DNA of 64,000 bases from Metarhizium brunneum (Eukaryota > Ascomycota > Sordariomycetes > Hypocreales > Clavicipitaceae). A model generated the notes under the pieces. That model worked only from the letters and a program-made list of their open reading frames with translations, had not been told where the DNA came from and did not search any database. Made by a program: the position numbers and the translations under genes. Shown here piece after piece: positions 23,930 to 36,200 of the stretch (its first letter is position 1; each line of letters begins with the position of its first letter). The stretch lies in NCBI RefSeq assembly GCF_013426205.1, contig NC_089423.1, forward strand, positions 4,712,001-4,776,000, given 5' to 3'.

Positions 23930-25914
23930 CTCTTGCGATAACCGAGTGGTTGTGCGTACGACAATCATCAAGTTTTCACTCCCCGCCTTGCTCGACGAAA
24001 TGGGAGCCCAGAGATTTACACCTGACAACGCCGCAATGGTAGCGGAGCCGACGCAGTGGAGAAGAGAGGAAGAGCACGTTGCTGAAGTGGTCACGGAGGG
24101 ATGTATCCAAAAACAGCCAGGCTTTGATGGCAAGATGGGGGACCAAGTGGTGTCTAGCAGTAAGACGAGGAGGCCGTCACTTTCGACAGAGACGATCAAG
24201 CCAATGCAGGTAGCGATCAAAAGGCATTCTTTGATCAAGGCGTGATACGTGTGGAGTGTGACTGTAAAGATGAAAGAACTGCGTTGTGGAAGCAAATGGG
24301 TATCGTAAGAAGATAAATAGGATCTGGTTTGCGTCATGTATTGTTTTTCCCAACAGGAGGAGCCGGGCATTATGGATACAACAGAGAGCTGGGACTAAAG
24401 AGGAAGAGTAAACTGGGAGAGGCGTATGGATGGGGTGTACTGAAAAGAGTAGGGAGCGTAACGACAGTCCATAGTCGACCCGAAGGAACAAGGCGGCGAG
24501 ACGAAGGCCATGAATGACCCACCCCTGGAGAAGAAGCTGTACAAGTAGATTCCGGCGCAAAAACAGTAGCCCAATACCTCCCGTGCCGTATGCCGTATGC
24601 CTTTTCCCTGCATCACCCCTCTGCCACTAGGCAAGGCGTAACAGCGGCTGGGAATCAACTGTCCAAGTGCCCGGGATAGGGTTTTTGGGAACCCCGCTTC
24701 GTCTCGCCGAGGAGAGTGCGAAAGCATGGAGGAGGTATCGCGAGCTGGCGGTTCATACATACTGCTGCTAAGACGTTGAATAAGTCAAGTACTTTGCAAT
24801 TTCGGACAGGGCCACAGTATCAACGTGGCCCCAGGGGATTCATTATGGTTGCGTCTAGGCTTGGTCGCAGTAATAGACGGTGATGAGTGTGCTGCGTGTA
24901 TTTCTCCATTTCTCCCACCTCAGAACTACCAAACGCCGTCAGTATTTTCAAGCACAAAACACCATTCAGTGTCGTGAGTTGTGGCTACACTGATGACAGA
25001 AGCCCACTTCTAAACACACCATCCACGAGGAGTGGTGGGACCAGCGCCGGCGAGGGTAGCGTACGCGGTGCAGTTTGTTTCGCGACCACTTTGCTGTTCC
25101 TAGGCGGTGTTTTCTTGTAAGACTAGCGGCGGCGGCAACGGCAACGAGGACATATTGCTTGCTTGCTGGCAAGGGTCAAGGGGCCTCCGTCCCGGCTCTC
25201 GCTCAACAAGCCAACCTCCTACGGAGTGCTCGTGGTCGACAGGGACATCCAAAACCCTGGGGCCGGTAGAGGCACATGATGGCCTCCGTGTCTTCACCTG
25301 TCGTGCTCGCTTCTCTATTTCTGGACCAAGTCCGTAGAGAATTCTGCAAAAACCATCCAAGTTAGCAAGACCGTCAATACTCACACCTCCACCCCTTTGC
25401 CAGGATCATACATCTGTATCTATTGGTAACCTTTGATTGGCTTATGGAACTCTCTCTCTCTGTTGTTACTGGGTAGGCCTGGTTCGCTCGTTGCCTTGCG
25501 GCCGTTGCGGCCAGGGTTGCTACGCCCGCCGCGGAATGTCTCACTCAAAGCTCACACTGATTTTCTGCTAGCACGCCATGGAACGAGACAGGAAGAAGCA
25601 GCTCACCCCCCATTTCCATTTTGGCCGACCTCGCCCAGTTGCCAGGATCTTGACCTATTCTGACTCGATTCACTGGCCCGTACTCCGTGTGTTTTCGCCC
25701 AGTAACCTAAGTCGGGCTCTATCAACTCATGAGAAAAGGGATTGATGGCGGCTTCGTGCAGAGTGCTTGGAGTCGGGCGGACATGGTCAGTCCCACAATG
25801 TCCGCTCAACTTGTGTATAACTGAAGCCCAACGACGAGATTGAGTATTCTGTAGTACAACGTGGGAACTCGGAGCCATGAATTCCTCGTAGAATGGGAGA
25901 GATTGTTCCATCTG
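23930..25914. other. Intergenic stretch, nothing recognised
   Basis: Overlapping frames on both strands are short and lack domains or paired splice signals. It includes the likely promoter of the small gene to the left and the 3' flank of the small gene to the right. Confidence 0.45.
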
Positions 25915-26379
25915 CTAGCTCGAACCGCGAAACTCCTTGTCGTAAACCAAGAACTTTGGGAGCCTATGTTAGTGTCGCGGTTTTGGTATTAGAGCCACTG
26001 ACCATTCGCATAGATTAGACAAGAGATATGCCTTATCACGTAGCGCCATAAACGGTGGGTTGGACATGGACGTCTCAGTCAGCAAAAACCTTGCAAATCT
26101 TGCGGTTAAGTCTATTTCGGTCCATTGGTTCCACCCGTACGCGGCAATGTGCTTTGCATCGATGGACTGTACCATGGGGGGTCCCTGTTGTCATTTGTTC
26201 CATTTCCTTCCACTCCCGCCACTAAACGTCACTTGACAGACAGTGGACACATGATGAAGGCCGAACACGGCACAAGTACGTCGACTTACTGCGTAAAGTT
26301 GTGACTCGTCAGCGACCATGACTGCCCACGTGAAGAAGAAAAGGGGTGTCTCAACCGTGTTCCGTGCCATTCTTGACAT
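25915..26379 (-). CDS. Small hypothetical protein, three exons
   Basis: Not recognised. Exons 26379-26290, 26184-26003 and 25963-25915 join in frame to 106 residues. Intron 1 has donor GTAAGT and acceptor ACAACAG. Intron 2 (39 nt) has donor GTCAGT and the run ACACTAACATAG, which combines branch site and acceptor; it is short even for a fungus. The product starts MSRMARNTVETPLFFFTWAV, a weakly hydrophobic N-terminus, and continues with AAYGWNQWTEIDLTARFARF, RDKAYLLSNLCEWLPKFLVY and ends DKEFRGSS. It is rich in Trp and Phe, with no repeats or transmembrane span. It could also be the remaining 3' part of a longer gene, since upstream sequence ending CACCAG just before the ATG could be an acceptor. 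Function unknown. Confidence 0.45.
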
Positions 26380-29300
26380 CTGGTGCTGTGGTTTATTTCT
26401 TTTCTAGCAGCCCGCCATTTCGGTTTGCGTGAGTTATAGCAAAATTCGAATGTAAGCCTTGGGGAGCCGACCACAACGGTGGTTTTCTTTTTCCTGACCT
26501 TTGCGTTTGGGCAGGGTCCCCGGCCACCGCACCCTCTTGGGCATGCTAATTGGCCAAAGTCTCCAGTGAGCCAGGGTATGAGTGGTGGGCACGGTTACGG
26601 CTTTTAAAAAAATTGACGTGTCGTGATGCGCATCTGGAGGCCTTGACGGATATATCTGGGGTGTGCATGTGCAGGGAATCGTAAGTGTGTAGAGTTTGAC
26701 ATGGTACCGAGAGTACTTACTCCGTTCAGAAGTAACTCATGACAGATAATTGTGCAATTTTGATGGCATTAACACTGCCCCACTTATAGAGGCAAGACGG
26801 AAGAAGGTACGACGGACGGGACAGAGAACAGTCGTGACACATTTGTTGGTGGCTGTTGATCAGCAGCGCATGAAGCGACAGGAATTGCAGATATTTCTAG
26901 CATTCGGAAGCTCGAGAGCTCTACTCCGTAGATCTCCAGCCTTGAAGAGTTGACCTCTTATAGTCTGTCGCAGAGTACATATGCCCTAGTAAGAATACAC
27001 TAGGTAATAGACCATAATATTATAGCATAGCGCGATAGTTGAAGACGATTGGCTTTTTTTGTCTCCCACTTGCCGCGGTACAATCCATTATCCATCAAGA
27101 TGGCAAGATAGGGAGGGTGGGCCCAACTCGCTTCATTCGTCCATCTTCTTTCCATTCTTTCCATCTCACCCTGTCGACCTTTTCGACTTGGCGGCTCGCC
27201 CTCAATCTCGAGCCTGTATGTATGGGGACGGACGATGATGATGTGGCTGGCCATGGCAGAAATAACAGACAGGGTTAGTGACACTACCGATAGATCTGAC
27301 GCCGAGTCGCTGACATCCGCCGTCCTCGTCTCGACTCTCACACACACCTCTACCCTGGCTCGTCATTACAGGCCCCAGTATCCCCGGGCCAGGTTGTTTG
27401 CTCCCCGGCGTCGGACACTCATCAATGATCACCCTAGTACTCCGTACTCCGTATACCCTGCGGCAATCTCCATTGCACCAAGTACATACGTACAATGGTT
27501 CTAAAGTTGAAGAAGGAGGATCCTGTCCCCTTCCCGAGGAGTGTCAAAGCATAGGGCTGTACGGAGTACATAGGTCGGATGGGGAGACCCAAACCATGCC
27601 GGAGCTAGGCACGGTAGTTACACGACTGCAATAGCCAGATTTGATGGTGCACTCCGTGGCCATTGCATCATGCCAAATACTCGCAACGCCATTCTTCCAA
27701 GACCACTGCAAGCCGTGGTCTGTATGTACGAGGCTGCACGATGCAGTAGCGGGCAGCGCGGATAAGGCGCAAGGGGAACTGGCAACGCGTGAATGTGAAA
27801 ACTCTGCGTCACGCATGATGGTGTTCATCCCAGGTTCAAGTCACTGACTTTCGTTCCTTGATCTACACTCTACATACAGCCTTATTCCCGTCCCCGCTGG
27901 TCTGTTTCAATTAATACATATCTTTCATCTTGTTCCATGGGGCCCCTGGATTTCCATCGGTTGACGTGGTCCCATGACCCGCCACGAACCATCAATTGGG
28001 AAGGGACCATGGCCAAAAGAAAATTGGCAAAAAAAAAAAAAAAGTTTTTGTCACTTCTCAATTCGAAATGCTTGTACGCAATCAAGACCATCGGCAAACG
28101 ACTGGCTGTGCCTCAACCCCTTCTTGCATCAACATCAACGCATTAACCCCTACACAACACGTGTTTCCCAACTGTAAGGCACCTGGATAGTTACACGCCT
28201 ACCGGAAGTCCTCCAACTCCCCGCAAATCACAAACCCACACATCCAAATGTCAACAAATCGCACAGTCGCCAAGGGAGGGACCTTGGCCAGCGGGTGGTG
28301 GTGGTTGCAGCAGGGTGCTGGCCTTGTCAAGTTCGTGCATGGGAAACATCTGCGTTGCATCAATTCGACACTTGATTCACGAAGGCACCGAAGACAATTG
28401 TTGGCCACTACCCCCTGGACTGACGCGTCGCACCTACGAGACAATCGACCTCTTGAGGACAGAAAAAACTGGCTGCAGCAAATTCGAGGCTGATGGCGAT
28501 TATCTTTCTAGTCGCCTTTCGTCATTTGACACTAATCAAGTTTACCCATGCAGAATCAATTTTTAAGGCGGAAGGGCGCGCAAAAATTTTCTTCTTCCCC
28601 TTCTTCGCATGGCAGTAGGACAAGACCAATAAGCTACGCAAGATGGGACCCCCGAATTCAGTCCGTGGCTGAGATGAGGAACTATTCCAAGGTGATGCTG
28701 TCTCGGCCACTCCCCGAGGCTAATAGACAGCCAGCCCTCTTTACGCAACCACGGCCAGCGCTGATGAGCTTGTTGCAACTAAAAACACCAATCGACCGAC
28801 CAGCCACTCACGGATAGTTTATCATATATTGGATGTTGCACTGAATATGTAGCAGGCTAGGCAAGTCTCGCCGTTGTCATCACAAGCCAATCAAGGCGGT
28901 TTTGCTGGTCGCTGAAGACGACATGGGTTTCAGAGCTCAACTCTCAAAACTCCATGTTGTCAAGGTTTTCAGAAACTGCCGGCCATGAAGACAAATTGAC
29001 CCCCAAGGCGTCTGCACCGGCCGTACTCCCTCCGTACATCATCTAGTATTATCAATTGATTGAGCGCGGCCCGTTCTCCACACATCGCTCTCTGTCTGGC
29101 CGTCTCCATTCGCCCCTTGTGCCAACTTTGACACTAAAAACCACGGGTGTCAGAATATCTGACCTTGCCGCCGAGACAATGACAGCTGGCATGGCTGATC
29201 CAAAAAGTATACGAGGCTGTTGAAAATTTGCAATACAGTCCTCACTGCATGTCTATCATCCATGCTCATGAACTTGTTTCAAAGCGAAATATTTTATTTT

Positions 29301-29498
29301 AACCTTGGCAAGCACTCCCCGTGATTGTACAGCTACATTGTACATATGCATGTCAACTCATTCGCTCAGCAGCAATGCCAATCAGAACTCGCTAGGCTAT
29401 GACCAATTCCACAAAACAACAATCATGTCAAAATAATAACTGCAGAAAAAAAAAAGGCCCTCTGACGACTCCTGGGTGCGGTACGGTAACCTGTTATT
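26380..29498. other. Gene-poor stretch of about 3.1 kb
   Basis: No gene that I can support. It contains TACTCCGTACTCCGTA near 27438 and TACGGAGTA near 27560, a poly-A run near 28028 and scattered short frames. The right end holds the 3' flank of the amino-acid permease. Confidence 0.5.
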
Positions 29499-31577
29499 TC
29501 AAAAGATCCAATTGAGTACCCTCCTCGTCTTGGACTGCCACCCTTTCTTCGTCTCCGATTCCGCCTCGTCCGCTGTGTGTACATCGGTGACGAGATCCAT
29601 GTCGTCCAATTTAACCCATTTAGTCTTCTTGATCAGTTTCCAGCCCAGATACATGATCAACATGACGGGCAGTTCGATGTAGAAGCTGACAAAGCTAACC
29701 GCATCAAATTCAGGGCTGAAGCAGCTCCACCCTTGGACGAGTACCAGGAAACTGTTGAGAAAAACGGACAGCCAGGGTCCGTAGGGGTATGTCCAGTTCT
29801 TGAAGGGGAGGAGATGCGTCTTGCCTTGGCGCTCAAGGCCGGCTCGGAATCGGATCGAGGCCACGCCAATTGCGATCCAAGACAGTTGATTGGAAACACC
29901 GACCAGACTGTGTGTACGTTAGCAACGCCCTTGCAATACTTGTAATGCCAAGGCGAGAAGAGAGAAAAAAAAATTTTCCCTTCTCCCCCCCACCACACAT
30001 TACTCTTTATTCGAGACTCACTTTTGCAGCCACGACCAAAGTTGACCAGCGCCAATGAAACTTGAACCAAAGCATAGCCCGGCAACTAAGCTTGTAGCTA
30101 GCACAGACACCCATGGAACTTGATTTCTGTTCAGCTTGCCAAAGACTCGAGGCGCATGGCCTTCCATTGCCAGTGTATACAGCAATCGCACTCCGGCAAA
30201 GAGGGCGTGATTGCCCGCCGACAGAACAGAGGTGAGGATAACGGCATTGATGACGCTTCCAGCAGCGTGCGCGCCCGTCATTTCAAAGACAATCGTGAAG
30301 GGGGACGTGCTGGTTTTCTTGCTGCTGAGATTGGGGTAGTTGTATGGCACATTCAGACCAATGAGGAGAACAGAGAGGATACTATGGACCACGTTAGTCG
30401 ATGATAAGACGTCGAATATTCGTAGCAAATTCGCAGGGATACGCACTAGAAGAGAAGAATCCGCCAAAAGACATTCTTTACCACGCGGGGCAGGTTCTTG
30501 GTCGGGTTCTTGGTCTCTCCGGCTGTAATGGCAATGGACTCGGTGCCACCATCTGAAAACATGGTCAGATCTCTTGGCTGCAGGTCTCAGCAGTGTCTGT
30601 CTCACTCACAGGCAAAGGAAGCCGTCACAAAAACCGAGGCAAAGCCACCGATGCCGCCGACAAAAGGAGCACCGGGGATATGCCAGTTCTCGCCACCAAT
30701 ATAGTGGCCGTCGCGGTTGCCACCACAATTGACGACGATGCCCATTACAATAAAGACCTTGCATGATGATGTTAGCCTCGGAAGACAATGGTGCGGTAAA
30801 AGGAACCGGCACTCACAATGATGGCAATGACTTTGAGAAGGCTGAGCCAGTACTCCAGCTAAAATGAAACAGTCAGCACCATGTTTTTCCTCGACGCAGA
30901 GAACCGTCCAACATGTCTTACCTCGCCATATGCCCTGACAGTGATTATATTCACAGCGATTAGAACAACCCAGAAAATCAAACTCAGCGCCCATCCAGGA
31001 AAGTTTGTTGTCCAGTACTCCAAGATCAGCTGCAGCGCAACCAGGTCCGCGGCCGTGGATACAGCGTCGTTGAACCAATAGTTCCACGTCAGCGCAAAGC
31101 CAAAGGCGTCATCGACAAATCGCCTAGAATCAGGACTGTCAGCGCTCTAGTCCTACTCGCGGTCCGGCATGGGTGACCAAGACAAGAGAAAAGACTCCGA
31201 GTGTCTTCTTACCCAGCAAAGGAACAGAAGCTACCAGCGATAGGGATAAAGGCCGCCATCTCGCCCAGACTCAGCATGGTAATAAAGACAATGGCACCCG
31301 TGATGGCGTAGCAAATCAGCAGTGACGCCGGACCACCAGTGGCCAATGACTTTCCCGTGCCCAAGAACAAGCCTGTGCCAATTGTGCCGCCAATGGCAAT
31401 CATTTGCACCTGGCGAGCAGAAAGGGCACGTTTCAGGTGGTCCGACTCTTTGGCCATGGTACCATCTTCGATGTGCTGAGGCTTTGCATGGCGGTCATCA
31501 GAGTCGGCCTCTTGACTGTTCATCTTGCCTACCACCACTGGCGAGCCCGGGGCCCCAGAATAGCGTTTCTCCGCCAT
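29499..31577 (-). CDS. Amino-acid permease, YAT family, basic-amino-acid (Can1/Lyp1)-like
   Basis: Plasma-membrane proton symporter, 543 residues. Exons: 31577-31213, 31123-30922, 30858-30817 (a 42-nt mini-exon), 30757-30610, 30552-30447, 30381-30022, 29907-29499; all junctions keep frame. Start MAEKRYSGAPGS chosen; an upstream in-frame ATG at 31658 is possible. Motifs: LSARQVQMIAIGGTIGTGLF (helix 1, substrate-binding GTIGTGLF), LSLGEMAAFIPIAGSFCSFA, a GGTESIAITAGETKNPTKN loop, then VFWRILLFYILSVLLIGLNV. The LIGLNVPYNYPNL segment resembles lysine/arginine permeases; SVLSAGNHALFAGVRLLYTL is a family hallmark. Twelve helices are expected. The exact substrate cannot be fixed from sequence. It lies at the edge of the regulator, MFS and oxoprolinase neighbourhood. 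Confidence 0.9.
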
Positions 31578-32951
31578 GACGAATATCAGCGATTCGTCTT
31601 CGCACAGATGGCCGGTGCTCCCTTTGGAAGAGAGAATGGGGATATTCCGTACGCCCACACAAGACAGGGCGAGACCACTTTCTTAAAGAGCAAAGAGTGC
31701 CAGGAGCAAAAGATGCGGGGGAACGAGACAAGGTGCAGATTATTTAGCCCAAAAGCGGCAAAACCGACATGTCCTCCAGACCAAAACGGACCGAAATACT
31801 AGCTTGTTTATACGGGTATACTGGTAGTGTCGATCACTTAGCAGGTCCCATGCCGAGGGCAATAACCTTAATCGATGCGGGAAAGAGAAAAGTGGCGTTT
31901 AATAGCCAGCTGTTAAAAATGCAATGGCGACAGATTAACGTTGCAGAATTCTAGAAGAAAAGAAGAATTGACAGCAGAACAGGCGACTTTTGTTCTGCCA
32001 GCTTACAAAAAGCTCGAACTGGGGCACGATTGCGTGCTCAAGACGATCCACCGCGTCCGCCCAATTCGGTAAAGTTAATATTTTGCATTCAACTGTAAAA
32101 GCACAGATGGAGTACTGCCTTAGTCATGGCGCCCCATGACGCTGAAGAAAGCTCGTGGCAAATTCGGCGCCGCGCTCCATGTCAATGCCACTTCGGGCAT
32201 CGTGCAATCGTGCCATAGGATATTACACGGGCTGATGGGCGGGCGGGTGGAGATGAACGACGACATCATCGCATCTCTATTTGCCCAGTCTCCACAAGTT
32301 TGACTGACAAGACCACGTTTCACGGCCACTCCACCTGCTCGCGCGACAGCCGCGAGACATAGTATTCAGCGTTCAGTGTCTAAGTGAACCGTCACACAGA
32401 TGGCTAAGGGGTCCCATCCCGCATGTTTCGGCATGATGGCTGTCTCATCGGCGAATCAAATGTGAACAGCTTAAAAAAAGAAACAAGGGTGTATTGTAAA
32501 CCATGGGCTGTCTACAAAATCCCACCAAGTTAGGGGCTGGTCAGGAACTCAGGGTCAGGTAGGCTATCGACAAAAGACACTAATGAGACCATCTTTAGTT
32601 TCCAAACACCCAAAGGAAAGAAGCGAAGTACAGAATGGAATAGCGGAAGACGGGAGGAAAATTGCGAAGAGTCAGGGACTGTCTCTTGACTTGCTTGCCA
32701 CCAACCCTCTCCTGCCAACTTTTTTCTTCTTCTTCAATTTTCATAGCCGGTACTGATATCGTAGATGAGCCTCCGAATAAAAGAAATATTTCAAATAAGC
32801 AGCTGGCGCAGTGTTCTGAAGCCGAGTAACGGCGAGTTTCCGTCGCTGAGCAGATTTTAACCGCAACAGCGGCAAACTTCTGCCCAGTGATGCATTGACA
32901 TCAGGAACAACAATGCCTAACCCAAGACAGTATTGAAGACGTTTCGATTGC
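31578..32951. other. Intergenic region upstream of the amino-acid permease
   Basis: Contains the permease promoter. No other gene or repeat stands out; reading frames are short and lack domain signatures. Confidence 0.5.
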
Positions 32952-33273
32952 TTAATTATTCTTAGGCCAAGTACGAGATTTTCGTTCTTCAGTGTGAAGC
33001 TCCCCTTGTTCAGCCTGGGCATTTATTTGGATCGCTATATTGGCACCCAGTCGGATTCGATCGATGTTGAGGCTGACTTGATTTTCCAGCATGTTGTTCA
33101 CCCGCTCTCTGCTGAGAGCCTCTCTTTCTTGTCTCGTGGATGGAGAAAGAGTGCAGCAACTAAGTAGTTTGAGCATTATTTCTGTTGCTAGATGGCAAGG
33201 GCTCGGAAGACTAGACTTACTCAGTTCCGCATCCCCAATCGGCCTGGGTAGAATCAACGGATTCGGGCGGCAT
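32952..33273 (-). CDS. Possible small protein, two exons (weak)
   Basis: Not recognised and only weakly supported. ATG at 33273-33271; exon 1 33273-33221, intron with donor GTAAGT and acceptor CTACTTAG at 33220-33160, exon 2 33159-32952, 86 residues in frame. The start is MPPESVDSTQADWGCG and the second half is charged and helical-looking (SRERVNNMLENQVSLNIDRI), ending SRTWPKNN. The frame continuity after a canonical donor is the only argument; chance is a real alternative. Confidence 0.2.
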
Positions 33274-36200
33274 GCTTGCGCACAAGGACAGTAAGAAGAC
33301 GAAACACGAAAATATGTCCAAGTTGCTTAACAGAACAAGGAGAAATAGAATATTCACACCAATTGATCAATGTCAAAAATGAGTGCTGAACAGTCTTTGA
33401 GGAGTATGGTAGTTGGTCCTGAGGTGGAAGCTGACATCTTTGCTGCGGCGAGGTTTAGGAAAGGGGGCCCATTTATGTGATGGCATAAAAACCGTACGCG
33501 CTGTTCCTCGCAATAATGCATGCAGAAGGCTCTGATACTCATGTTGAAAGTATAGCCAGCACAACTATCAAAAGCAACGGGCCGCAGAAACGATGTCATG
33601 CCTGTCATCCTGGCGGGTCCTTGCAAGTGCTCTGCTTTCTATGGCCACATCCGCGCCGGCATCCAAGCCACCCTGACCCTGAACGTGGTCGTTTCCGCAG
33701 TTTTCCAGATCAGACGCCCATGGGGAATGGGAGGCGACTTGCGGTTGGTCGTGGTAGCCTGGAGCCCGGTGACCTAGGCCCGAGAGGTGACACTATTGAT
33801 CGTGACGTGGGTTCCAGTAATAAAACAGTCGATTGGGACGGGAGGGTGCGAAGTGGTTTCTCACAGGTAGAGAGCCATGAGATTAAACTCAGACAAGGGG
33901 CAACAGGAGGTGTGAGAAGCAAGGCAGAGAGCACTGGGTCCGGCGTAATCGCCTGGCCGTATTCGCTCATCTCCCGTGACGAGTGGCCAAGCTGGCTCAA
34001 CACTTGCTTTCTGGTCCTAACGTGCCCAGGGTTTATGGGCTTGAAAAACCTTGCTATTTGACCCGGCTCCCGCGGACGACGGACAACTGGCGAGAATACG
34101 GCATGTTTCCAACCCGGCATGAAACTGTTTGGTTTTGTGGGTGGGCTTCTGTCTAACGCAATGGCCCACGTTGCGTTCAGTCAAACGGCCACGCGACGAA
34201 GCCGGAATAAAGATTTGGAGCGGGAGATGGAGCTGTGAGGTTTCAACTCGCATTCTATGTACGTTGTCCTGAGAGAGATGAAGACCGAATGCAGTTGAGT
34301 GGACCTTAGTGATGCAGCGGCACTTCCAAATTGCCAGGTCAAGGAAGCCGGCATTGACCTCAGGAGTAAGAGCCGTGCTTGCGGGTGAGGTGCTAGGTAA
34401 ATGCCAGTGGCACCAAGATCACAAGCCCAGGTTGCAGTACTGAGAGAAACGGAACACGGAGAGCGTCTGGTCGGCCATGCGTTGGATTGCAGCCGGGAAA
34501 AGCAAGCTATACAAGAGCAAGCGGGCAGGTCCTTAACTTCAGTCGAACCCGAGGTTGTGTACTGGTTTGACTCATTGTCAAACATTGATGGACAGGGGGG
34601 AGGGGGGTGAGTGACGGCCATCGTCCACGACTCCATTGTCTAAAGTAAGAAGCAGGAGCGACCCATCGGATTTTAATTCTCTACACATGCATAGTAGGTA
34701 CCTAGGAAGGTACTAGGCAGTCAAAATGGCAACATGGACAGGGACAGACCATGTTGGCCCCTGCCTCGTACTTATTGTCAAGAGTTGAAACCTAATATCG
34801 GCGCGCAGAGATGCACGGCCCTTACTGTTCTCTGTATTTCCTCCATTTTTGAGAGCATGAGAGCCTTTGCATGCCTAACCGCTCCGCAACACCCTCAGTC
34901 GCTGCTCCCGTGTAGTCCTTGGTCAGCATCTTTCTGGGACTGCAAACAACACACAGCTGTCTAAAGTGAGGCGGCAGCAAGTACGGAGTCGGCCTGCCTG
35001 TACGCCCAAATCCCCAAAGACCCTTTCTTCCGCAATCACAAGGAGCCGACCATGACCGTACCATATCAGGCAGATGCTCGATGCACTCATTCGACTGTTG
35101 ACAGTCGACGCCTTCGAAATTCAACTATTAAGAATATTGATCCGCCCCCGACCGAGAGTACGACGTGTCTGCCTCCCACATTAGCACTAGGACTTCCAAT
35201 TTCCGTCCTCCCAACACCTCATTCTTTTAATTACGGAGGGGTTTCCAAGAGCACAAAGAGGAGCCCGTCATCTCATGATGCAGTATGATGGGCAGTACTA
35301 GGCGGCATATCAGGGTTATCGTAAAATAAGGAAAGACCACCCTGGAGGGTTAAGAGAGGAGAAAAAGCTGAAAAAACGGGAAGACACTGAAAAAAAACCC
35401 CGTTGACATGGCAAAGCACAAGGCAGAGATCTAACCTGGTTTACAACAGGCTTACCACCATGGTGTGTTGCATCATATGCAGCCACACATTGGTGGCACT
35501 CACAATTTGGTTCGCACAACCGAGAATTTGGGATTTTCTAGTGCAGCCAAAGAAGCATGAACAAATACAGGTCCAATCCGCCCGGCATACCTTGCACTTT
35601 CGGTGACCCTTCTGCACGCCGCAGGAAGCACACCAATTTCTGTAGACCCAAGTTTTCGGGTCAGTGCATTAAATTGCACAATAGGCGTAGCCATACGCAA
35701 TGTGGCGTAATTACAGCCATGTATTGATAGTATCGCCTTCGTCGTGGCTTTAATATATGCGTCCAACCCGTTGTCGCCGTGCATGCGAAGGGCGTATCGC
35801 GTTCATACCTGGATCAATGATCAATTGGTAAGCTCCTTGATTCGACACATCAATCCAGATATCAGTTTTGTGGATTCCATGCATTAAAACATGGTGGGTC
35901 GAACATGGCAAGTGTCATAGGTCATTCTTGTTGCCGAGACTTAACTTTGAGGAACGGCATGGAAAGCAAGAACAAAATCCAAACACGATCGCCCTGCACA
36001 CCATAATATTGTCAAATTTATGCTCCGCGATCTGCCGGTAAAAACAAGGATCAGGCAATGAGGCAAGGTAACAACTAGACGAGACAACAACCGGCGACAG
36101 TGGAGTTGTTTTGCTAATAAGATGAAAAAAGGGTAAGACGGGAATACATGCAAGAAACCCAAAATGGATATGCATACCTGAGTAGCTAAGCATGGACTTA

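Noticed and set aside
23882..24370. Upstream in-frame extension of the small gene at 23.5 kb
   Set aside because: The frame is open but the extra residues look like translated leader and a good ATG context occurs at 23929; kept as an alternative only.
33516..34636. Overlapping frames of 136-181 codons on both strands
   Set aside because: They overlap one another, lack domains and have no paired splice signals; most likely chance.
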